Source: Candidatus Coxiella mudrowiae
GTDB taxonomy: Bacteria > Pseudomonadota > Gammaproteobacteria > Coxiellales > Coxiellaceae
DNA: 64,000 nucleotides
Direction: 5' to 3'
Assembly (NCBI GenBank): GCA_001077715.1
Contig: CP011126.1
Coordinates: forward strand, 620,001 to 684,000
In this document: in pieces, positions 57,265 to 64,000 of the stretch
Layout: every line of letters starts with the position of its first letter
Numbering within the stretch: the first letter of the stretch is position 1
The notes under the pieces: generated by a model
Database searches by the model: none
The model's input: only the letters and a program-made list of their open reading frames with translations
Told to the model about the DNA's origin: nothing
Translations under genes and position numbers: made by a program

Positions 57265-58581
57265 ATGTCATCAATAGAAAAGGTTGGGGGATTGAAACAG
57301 CGTTTGACGGTCACAGTCCCAGCCGAAGATATCGAGAAAGCTTATCAAAGCAGGCTTAAAAAGGTTACCCAAACGGCAAAATTGCCTAAATTTCGACCCG
57401 GAAAAGCGCCTCTTAAGAACGTGGAGCGGCGGCTTGGCAAGTCTATTCTCCAAGAGGTAGTGGGGGAGCTTGTTGTAGATACTCTGAGGAGGGCTGTTGA
57501 AGAAAATCACTTACACATTGCTGGTAAGCCTAAAGTGGAGCTCGGACAAGTATTACGAGGACAGCCTCTTAAATATGTCGTTAATTATGAAATTTATCCC
57601 GAAATTACCCTCAATACGCTCGAAGGTGAAAAGATAGAACGGTTAAACATAAACGTGTCCGAAAAGGACGTGGCTAACATGATTGAATCATTGCGTACTC
57701 AGTCCGCCGAATGGAAAGAAGCGGATCGAGCAGCAAAATCTGGAGACCGGGTTATCATCGATTTTGAGGGCACTCTTGATGGTAAAGCCTTTGAAGGCAG
57801 AAGTGCTAAAGAGTTTCCATTAGAGCTGGGTTCCCATCGCATGATTCCTGGCTTTGAAGAAGGAATTGAAGGAATAAAGCCGGGCGAGACCAAAGCCATC
57901 GACGTCACTTTTCCGACGGAATACCCAAGCGAAAATCTGGCAGGTAAAGCAGCTACCTTTATGATAAAGCTGCATAAAGTGTTAGAGCCTGAACTTCCCA
58001 CCTTCGATGATAAGTTCGTCGAAAAGCTCGGTATTAAAGAGGGGGGTGTAGAGGCGCTCCGAGCAAAGGTGAAGGAAAATATCGAAAAAGAAGTTCACCG
58101 TTACGCTGAAAATAACTTGAAAATGACGGTCTTAGATAAATTGGTTGAGCGTAATCCCATTGAGGTACCCGAAGTGTTGGTTGAGGCAGAAATTGAGCAC
58201 CTCCAAAATATGACTCGTCAACAAATTGCAAGCCAGATGGGCAAAACCGACGAAGCCAAAAAATTAGAACTGCCACGGGAGCCTTACCTTGAGCGAGCAA
58301 AAAAACGCGTGGTATTAGGTTTATTGCTTGGTGAAGTAATCAAACAACACGATATCCAGGCAGACTCTGCGCAAATCAGGTCACGGATTGAGGAAATAGC
58401 AGCTGCTTATCCCAAGCCCGAGGAAGTGGTTTCCTGGTATTATAATAAAAAGATGCTTGCCGAGGTCGAATCGGTTGTTCTCGAAGATCAAGCAGTAGCG
58501 GTGCTATTGAACCAGCTTGAAGTTGAAGAACGAGACGTAACTTATGAGGAAGCAGTCCAACAAGCACAACAAGGTGATTGA
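57265..58581 (+). CDS. tig: Trigger factor
   Basis: Ribosome-bound chaperone and prolyl isomerase. The N-terminal ribosome-binding domain has [17 protein letters not shown] (FRxGKxP signature, about residues 44-60). The FKBP-like domain (about 150-245) has [19 protein letters not shown] and [16 protein letters not shown]. The C-terminal helical domain follows. Length 438 is normal. The tga overlaps the clpP start, so synthesis of chaperone and protease is coupled. Confidence 0.96.
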   Translation: MSSIEKVGGLKQRLTVTVPAEDIEKAYQSRLKKVTQTAKLPKFRPGKAPLKNVERRLGKSILQEVVGELVVDTLRRAVEENHLHIAGKPKVELGQVLRGQPLKYVVNYEIYPEITLNTLEGEKIERLNINVSEKDVANMIESLRTQSAEWKEADRAAKSGDRVIIDFEGTLDGKAFEGRSAKEFPLELGSHRMIPGFEEGIEGIKPGETKAIDVTFPTEYPSENLAGKAATFMIKLHKVLEPELPTFDDKFVEKLGIKEGGVEALRAKVKENIEKEVHRYAENNLKMTVLDKLVERNPIEVPEVLVEAEIEHLQNMTRQQIASQMGKTDEAKKLELPREPYLERAKKRVVLGLLLGEVIKQHDIQADSAQIRSRIEEIAAAYPKPEEVVSWYYNKKMLAEVESVVLEDQAVAVLLNQLEVEERDVTYEEAVQQAQQGD

Positions 58582-59171
58582 TGATGAGTGTCTTAATTCC
58601 CATGGTGGTTGAGCAAACGTCGCGAGGCGAACGAGCTTATGATATCTATTCACGTCTTCTAAAGGAACGAATTATTTTTCTAATTGACCAGATTGAAGAT
58701 CACATGGCCAATTTAGCCATCGCACAAATGCTTTTTTTAGAATCGGAAAATCCCTTTAAGGAAATCAATCTTTATATAAATTCTCCTGGAGGTTCGGTGA
58801 GTTCAGCAATGGCAATTTATGACACCATGCAATTTGTAAAACCTGATGTACGTACTTTATGTTTTGGACAAGCCGCCAGTGCTGGTGCCTTGCTTCTTGC
58901 CTCAGGGGCTCATGGAAAAAGACAATGCTTGCCGAATTCTTTGGTGATGATTCACCAGGTATTAGGCGGATATCAAGGTCAAGGTACTGACATTCAAATT
59001 CATGCCAAACAAACCAAGCGAGTCAGTGACCAGCTGACGGAAATTTTGGCCAAACATACGGGAAAAAGTTTCGAGAAAATTGAAAGAGACACGAACCGCG
59101 ATTATTTCTTAACGCCGGAAGAGGCTTTGGAGTATGGCTTAATTGATTCGATAGTGACAGAACGACCCTAG
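58581..59171 (+). CDS. clpP: ATP-dependent Clp protease proteolytic subunit
   Basis: Serine peptidase barrel working with ClpX. The catalytic triad is visible: Ser in [15 protein letters not shown] (about 98), His in [13 protein letters not shown] (about 123), and Asp in DTNRDYF (about 172). The N-terminus [22 protein letters not shown] is highly conserved. ATG at 58581 or 58584 may be used; I chose the one overlapping the tig stop. Length 196 is normal. Confidence 0.96.
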   Translation: MMSVLIPMVVEQTSRGERAYDIYSRLLKERIIFLIDQIEDHMANLAIAQMLFLESENPFKEINLYINSPGGSVSSAMAIYDTMQFVKPDVRTLCFGQAASAGALLLASGAHGKRQCLPNSLVMIHQVLGGYQGQGTDIQIHAKQTKRVSDQLTEILAKHTGKSFEKIERDTNRDYFLTPEEALEYGLIDSIVTERP

Positions 59172-59226
59172 CATTGAAATAAGTAATTTTGATCCCCATT
59201 TTCAGAAGAGGTAGTGAGGTAAGTAA

Positions 59227-60489
59227 ATGAGTGAAGAAAAACCACAAGTTTTATATTGTTCGTTCTGTGGCAAAAGTCAGCATCAAGTTCGCAAATTAAT
59301 CGCAGGTCCCGCTGTTTTCGTATGTAACGAATGCGTAGATTTATGTAATGACATCATTCGTGAAGAAGAAATTGCTCATGCTGTTGAGGTTCAGAAAAAA
59401 CTTCCAACACCATCAGAAATTCATCGATTATTGGATGAATACGTCGTTGGTCAAGACTTCGCTAAGAAAGTATTAGCTGTTGCCGTGTACAATCATTACA
59501 AACGATTGAGTTCGCACACTAAAAAGGACGATGGTGTTGAAATTAACAAAAGTAATATTCTTTTGATTGGTCCAACTGGTTCCGGAAAAACTTTATTAGC
59601 GCAAACATTAGCTAAAATATTAAATGTTCCTTTTGCTATTGCAGATGCAACTACATTGACCGAAGCGGGATATGTGGGCGAGGACGTTGAAAATATTGTT
59701 CAAAAACTATTACAAAAATGCAATTACGATGTCGAAAAAGCAAAAACGGGGATTATTTATATTGACGAAATCGATAAAATTGCTCGTAAAACAGATAGTC
59801 CCTCATTGACTCGCGATGTTTCGGGCGAAGGAGTGCAGCAAGCTTTATTGAAATTAATCGAAGGTACGGTTGCTTCTATTCCTCCTCAAGGTGGCCGAAA
59901 ACATCCGCAGCAAGAATATTTGCGAGTAGATACGTCCAACATTTTATTCATTTGCGGAGGAGCATTTGTTGATTTGCATAAAATTATTCAGCATCGTACG
60001 GATAAAAGTGGTATTGGTTTTGCTGCGGAGGTACGTTCGAAAGACGATTCCACAAATACTTCAGAATTAATTAAGCAAACGGAACCGGAGGATTTAATTA
60101 AATTTGGTTTAATTCCGGAATTTGTTGGACGGCTGCCTGTTATCGCCACTTTGGAAGAATTGAATGAAGATGCTTTAATTCGTATTTTAACAGAACCGAA
60201 AAATGCGTTGGCTAAGCAGTATCATAAATTGTTTGAATTGGAGAGTGTGCAAATTGATTTTCGTAAAGATGCTTTGCGGCAAATTGCTAAGCGAGCGATT
60301 CAGCGAAAAACAGGGGCGCGTGGATTACGCTCCATTGTTGAACACACTCTACTGGATTTGATGTACGAGCTTCCAACCGTCGTTGGTTTGAAGAAAGTCG
60401 TAATCGATGGAGGTGTTATTAATCAAACTTCGCCGCCGTTATTTATTTGTGATAAAGAAAAAATTCCTCGTAAGGTGGCTCAAGAATAA
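59227..60489 (+). CDS. clpX: Clp protease ATP-binding subunit ClpX
   Basis: AAA+ unfoldase that feeds substrates to ClpP. The N-terminal C4 zinc domain is CSFCGKSQ...CNECVDLC (about residues 11-40). Walker A is [12 protein letters not shown], Walker [12 protein letters not shown], and the pore loop GYVGEDVE follows. The IGF loop for ClpP docking (KSGIGF) is present. A GAGGT site lies just upstream of the ATG. Length 420 is normal. Confidence 0.96.
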   Translation: MSEEKPQVLYCSFCGKSQHQVRKLIAGPAVFVCNECVDLCNDIIREEEIAHAVEVQKKLPTPSEIHRLLDEYVVGQDFAKKVLAVAVYNHYKRLSSHTKKDDGVEINKSNILLIGPTGSGKTLLAQTLAKILNVPFAIADATTLTEAGYVGEDVENIVQKLLQKCNYDVEKAKTGIIYIDEIDKIARKTDSPSLTRDVSGEGVQQALLKLIEGTVASIPPQGGRKHPQQEYLRVDTSNILFICGGAFVDLHKIIQHRTDKSGIGFAAEVRSKDDSTNTSELIKQTEPEDLIKFGLIPEFVGRLPVIATLEELNEDALIRILTEPKNALAKQYHKLFELESVQIDFRKDALRQIAKRAIQRKTGARGLRSIVEHTLLDLMYELPTVVGLKKVVIDGGVINQTSPPLFICDKEKIPRKVAQE

Positions 60490-60502
60490 TAAGGGATACG
60501 AC

Positions 60503-62956
60503 ATGGTAGAAGCAGCAGTCGAGAAATTGGAATTACCATTATTACCATTGCGTGATGTCGTGGTATTCCCCCATATGGTGATTCCTTTATTTGTGGGTCG
60601 GGCTGAATCGGTCAAAGCGTTGAAAATGGCCATGTCGCAGGATAAGCGGGTTTTTCTAGTCGCCCAAAAGGATGCTAATAATGACTCGCCGGGGCAAAAA
60701 GATCTTTATGAAATAGGAACGATTGCTACTGTCTTGCAATTATTACAATTGCCGGATGGTACTGTTAAAGTGTTAGTGGAAGGCTCAGAGCGGACTAGAC
60801 TCATTCATTTAGAAAAAAAAGAAAATTATCTACAGGTTGAAATTAAACTCTTACAAGAAGAAGGCACAGAAGGCGGCGATAAAACGGAGCTGCAAGCGTT
60901 GGCTCGTGCCGTCCTTGATCAATTTGAGCAATTAGTAAAAATAAGTAAAAAAATTCCTCCGGAACTTTTGCCCTCTTTAGCAAGTATTGATGATCCTGGC
61001 CGTTTGGCTGACAGTATTGCAGCCCACATGACAATTAAATTAGATTCCCGTCAAAAGATTCTCGAAATTCTCTCTGTTAAAGAACGATTGGAAGTTTTAC
61101 AAAAAGTTTTAGCTCAAGAATTGGATTTAGTTGAAGTTGAAAAACGAGTTCAAGGCCGAGTTCGGCAACAGGTGGAAAAAAGTCAGCGCCAGTATTACTT
61201 AAGTGAAAAAATAAAAGCCATTCAACAAGAGTTAGGTGAATTAGAAGAAGGTAGCCCTGTTGATGAGCAACACCAATTGCTCGAAAAGATTGAAAAAGCT
61301 GGGATGCCTTTAGAAGCTAGAGAAAAGGCAGTGGCTGAATTGAATAAATTAAAAATGATGCCGCCGATGTCGGCGGAAGCTACGGTTAGCCGCAATTATC
61401 TGGATTGGTTGCTTCAAGTTCCTTGGAAAAAGCGCACCAAAATCAGCAAAGATTTGAAGCTCGCCGAAGAAATTTTAGAAGCAGATCATTATGGATTAGA
61501 AGAAGTTAAACAACGAATTTTGGAATATTTAGCCGTACAACAGCGCGTGCGAAAATTAAAAGGCCCTATTTTATGCTTAGTTGGACCGCCTGGAGTAGGT
61601 AAAACTTCATTAGGACAATCAATCGCAAATGCGACAGGCCGTAAATTTGTTCGCATTTCCTTAGGAGGTATCCGAGATGAAGCTGAAATTCGTGGCCATC
61701 GTCGAACTTATATTGGCGCTCTTCCTGGAAAGATCATTCAAAAGATGGCAAAAGCTGGTGTTCGAAATCCATTATTCATGCTAGATGAAGTAGATAAAAT
61801 GGCATCGGATTTTAGAGGCGATCCTGCCGCTGCTCTTTTAGAAGTTCTGGATCCGGAACAAAACCACGCTTTTAGCGACCATTATCTGGAAGTGGATTAT
61901 GATCTTTTGGATGTTATGTTCATTGCCACAGCAAATTCTCTTAATATCCTCCCGCCATTGTTAGACAGGATGGAAGTCATTCGACTAGCCGGCTATACAG
62001 AAGAAGAAAAGTTGAATATCGCTAAACGTTATTTAATTCCACGTCAGCTTGAGTTAACGGGATTAAAACGAAAAGAAATGCTTATTTCTGATGGTGCGAT
62101 TTATGAAATTATTCGGTATTACACGCGGGAAGCTGGGGTTCGAGGTCTGGAAAGAGAAATCGCAAAATTGTGTCGAAAAGTCGTTAAAGAAATTTTGACA
62201 GCGAAAGAAAAATTAAAACGAGCTAAAAAGGAAAAGCCCATCAAGCAGCGTCAAATAACCGTCCGCAATTTAGGAAAATATTTAGGTGTAAAACGTTATC
62301 GTTTTGGATTGGCTGAGGAAAAAGACCAAATTGGGCAAGTGACCGGTTTAGCTTGGACAGAATTTGGAGGAGAGCTTTTAACAATAGAAGCTCAAGTAAT
62401 CCCTGGAAAAGGTAAATTCTTACATACCGGGCGCTTAGGAAATGTCATGCAAGAGTCAATTCACGCAGCCACTACGGTGGTACGGAGTCGCTCAACTGGA
62501 TTGGGTGTTCCGGATGATTATTTCCAAGTGCATGATTTTCATATTCACGTTCCTGAGGGCGCCACACCAAAAGATGGCCCAAGTGCTGGTATTGGGATGT
62601 GCACCGCTCTAGTTTCAGCAATTACGCGAATTCCCGTACGATCTGATATTGCTATGACAGGTGAAATCACTTTGCGTGGTGAAGTACTTCCCATTGGAGG
62701 ATTAAAAGAAAAATTGTTAGCTGCGCTCCGAGGTAATATAAAACATGTGATCATTCCTGAGGACAATAAACGAGATTTAAAGGAGATACCGGCCATCGTG
62801 ACTCATGGTTTAAAAATCCACCCCGTAAAATGGATTGATCAAGTATTTGAATTAGCTCTGACTCATATCCCCGAAGTGGAAGCTCCTGTCAAAACTTCTC
62901 CGTTGAAAACATCAAGCAAAATCTGTAAGGAAGATCGACGGACTCAAACGCATTAA
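60503..62956 (+). CDS. lon: Lon ATP-dependent protease
   Basis: Homohexameric AAA+ protease for damaged and regulatory proteins. The start MVEAAVEKLELPLLPLRDVVVF is at 60503, after AAGGGA; an in-frame extension into clpX was rejected. Residues about 10-200 are the substrate-binding domain. Walker A is GPPGVGKTSLGQS (about 355), Walker B LFMLDEVDKMASD, and the catalytic dyad is Ser in KDGPSAGIGM and Lys in GGLKEKLLAA. Length 817 is normal. It lies 13 bases after clpX. Confidence 0.96.
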   Translation: MVEAAVEKLELPLLPLRDVVVFPHMVIPLFVGRAESVKALKMAMSQDKRVFLVAQKDANNDSPGQKDLYEIGTIATVLQLLQLPDGTVKVLVEGSERTRLIHLEKKENYLQVEIKLLQEEGTEGGDKTELQALARAVLDQFEQLVKISKKIPPELLPSLASIDDPGRLADSIAAHMTIKLDSRQKILEILSVKERLEVLQKVLAQELDLVEVEKRVQGRVRQQVEKSQRQYYLSEKIKAIQQELGELEEGSPVDEQHQLLEKIEKAGMPLEAREKAVAELNKLKMMPPMSAEATVSRNYLDWLLQVPWKKRTKISKDLKLAEEILEADHYGLEEVKQRILEYLAVQQRVRKLKGPILCLVGPPGVGKTSLGQSIANATGRKFVRISLGGIRDEAEIRGHRRTYIGALPGKIIQKMAKAGVRNPLFMLDEVDKMASDFRGDPAAALLEVLDPEQNHAFSDHYLEVDYDLLDVMFIATANSLNILPPLLDRMEVIRLAGYTEEEKLNIAKRYLIPRQLELTGLKRKEMLISDGAIYEIIRYYTREAGVRGLEREIAKLCRKVVKEILTAKEKLKRAKKEKPIKQRQITVRNLGKYLGVKRYRFGLAEEKDQIGQVTGLAWTEFGGELLTIEAQVIPGKGKFLHTGRLGNVMQESIHAATTVVRSRSTGLGVPDDYFQVHDFHIHVPEGATPKDGPSAGIGMCTALVSAITRIPVRSDIAMTGEITLRGEVLPIGGLKEKLLAALRGNIKHVIIPEDNKRDLKEIPAIVTHGLKIHPVKWIDQVFELALTHIPEVEAPVKTSPLKTSSKICKEDRRTQTH

Positions 62957-62971
62957 TTATTGTTTATTTTC

Positions 62972-64000
62972 ATGGCCAACAATCAGGAAAAATTACAATT
63001 CGATATCTTGCGTCTTTTAGATCGTGCAAAAAAGCGAGTGGATCAAGTTGAAATTAGTGCAGGTATCGAAACGGGTTTTTCAGTAGATGTTCGTCTGGGG
63101 GCTGTAGAAACCGTCGAGCATCATCGTGAGAATTCTCTTGATATTACAATTTATCATCAACAACGTACAGGTAGTGCGAGCACTTCGGATTTATCTTTTG
63201 AAGCGATGGAAACTGCTTTTGATAAAGCTTGTACTATTGCCCAATTTACTCAGGAAGATCCCTATGCCGGATTAGCAGACGTCGCGGACATGGCCTTGGA
63301 TTATCCCAATTTGACGCTTTATCACCCCTGGCAAATTACCCCTAAAGAAGCTATTGAACTCGCCATAGAATGTGAAACCGTTGCGCGAAAATATGATCCT
63401 CGAATCAAAAATTCCGATGGCGCTACGGTGAATACGTATGATTCTTTTAGAATTTATGCGAATTCTCACGGATTTTTAGGTCACTATCCTTCGACCATTC
63501 ATAGTATGAGTTGCAGTTTGGTTGCTGAACAAAACAACCAAATGCAGCGCGATCATGATTACACTTTGGCCCGTAGTTCCGATAAATTGTTGCCAATTAA
63601 TCTTATTGCTCAACACGTAGCAGAAAAGACAATTCGTCGATTAGGAGCTAGAAAAATAACGACACGTCGCTGTCCTATTATTTTTGATGCACCTGTGGCC
63701 AAAGGAATGTGGCGATCCTTAATTTCGGCTATTCAAGGCAGTAATTTATACCGTGACGCTTCTTTTTTATGTGGCCAATTACATCAGCAGATCTTTCCTA
63801 AATTCATTACTATTTATCAGGAGCCGCATTTGCCCGGCGAAATTGGCAGCGCACCTTTTGATGAAAATGGCGTTAAAACTCGAAAAATAAATTATGTAGA
63901 AAATGGAGTGTTAACTAATTATATTTTAGACGCATACTCGGCAAGAAAATTAGGAATGAAGACTACGGGAAACGCGGAAGGAGTTTTTAATTTATTTATA
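62972..64000 (+). CDS. pmbA: Metalloprotease PmbA/TldE, partial
   Basis: TldD/TldE (PmbA) family protein that matures small peptides and degrades some antitoxins. The visible 343 residues run without interruption to the window edge. They include DVRLGAVETVEHHRENSLDI-T, IAQFTQEDPYAGLADV, SDLSFEAMETAFDKA and LPGEIGSAPFDENGVKTRKI, the PmbA-type core. The C-terminal 100 or so residues lie outside. The start ATG follows lon by 15 bases; a recognisable ribosome site is weak. Confidence 0.92.
   Translation, partial: MANNQEKLQFDILRLLDRAKKRVDQVEISAGIETGFSVDVRLGAVETVEHHRENSLDITIYHQQRTGSASTSDLSFEAMETAFDKACTIAQFTQEDPYAGLADVADMALDYPNLTLYHPWQITPKEAIELAIECETVARKYDPRIKNSDGATVNTYDSFRIYANSHGFLGHYPSTIHSMSCSLVAEQNNQMQRDHDYTLARSSDKLLPINLIAQHVAEKTIRRLGARKITTRRCPIIFDAPVAKGMWRSLISAIQGSNLYRDASFLCGQLHQQIFPKFITIYQEPHLPGEIGSAPFDENGVKTRKINYVENGVLTNYILDAYSARKLGMKTTGNAEGVFNLFI

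Noticed and set aside
60407-60502. N-terminal extension of lon into clpX
   Set aside because: The conserved Lon start and an AAGGGA site are at 60503; the extension is antiparallel in composition to Lon and simply reads clpX out of frame.

Overview
The window comes from a gammaproteobacterium of the order Legionellales, most likely a Coxiella-like, host-restricted bacterium. I base this on gene content and order recalled from Coxiella (pdh/leucine dehydrogenase, rib genes, dnaX-recR block, manC next to an O-antigen locus, speC/deoxyhypusine synthase-like/speB, tig-clpP-clpX-lon-pmbA) and on the large number of fresh pseudogenes. No database search was possible.

Layout. 1-5.1 kb: remnants of a phosphorelay (Hpt) protein and an encapsulated ferritin, then an intact minus-strand operon of leucine dehydrogenase and an E1-alpha/E1-beta/E2 2-oxoacid dehydrogenase. 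5.2-10.8 kb: a broken glycerophosphodiester phosphodiesterase, then ribD, an FMN riboswitch, ribE, ribBA, ribH and a PerM-type permease. 10.8-16.3 kb (minus): ybaB, recR, a second YbaB-like gene, dnaX, the SRP RNA, tRNA-Ser, dapE (frameshifted near its end) and dapD. 16.4-16.8 kb: tRNA-Pro, -Arg, -His. 16.9-28.4 kb: the surviving part of a surface polysaccharide locus: manC, two large glycosyltransferases, an asnB-like amidotransferase and a Wzm/Wzt ABC exporter, with two pseudogenes among them. 28.4-46 kb: an A+T-rich graveyard. Frame-by-frame reading recovers a membrane protein, a DegT/WecE-type sugar aminotransferase, a ComA-like phosphosulfolactate synthase, an argininosuccinate-lyase-like enzyme, an ATP-grasp ligase, a nitroreductase, a GT2 glycosyltransferase, a methyltransferase, a nitronate monooxygenase, a VOC protein, an integrase beside tRNA-Lys and an MFS transporter. 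46-49.8 kb: DUF3775 and an intact polyamine operon. 49.8-57 kb: a second decayed stretch (YqjD/YqjE-like genes, PoxB-like enzyme, a complete four-gene Mla-like ABC system, a nucleoside phosphorylase, two secreted proteins). 57-64 kb: tRNA-Leu and the intact tig-clpP-clpX-lon proteolysis block, followed by pmbA, which runs off the end.

How it fits together. The intact genes cover vitamin B2 supply, DNA replication and repair, polyamines, protein quality control and part of polysaccharide assembly. The lost genes are mostly surface sugar tailoring, lipid trafficking, iron storage and accessory metabolism. Two features stand out. First, four adjacent co-directional dead genes (31.2-35.3 kb: ComA-like, aspartase/fumarase-superfamily lyase, ATP-grasp, nitroreductase) look like a lost small-molecule pathway that may have made a sulfonate. 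Second, short perfect tandem duplications of 8-22 bp are scattered through the decaying genes, in places expanded to 5 or almost 9 copies, and appear to be a major route of gene inactivation here.
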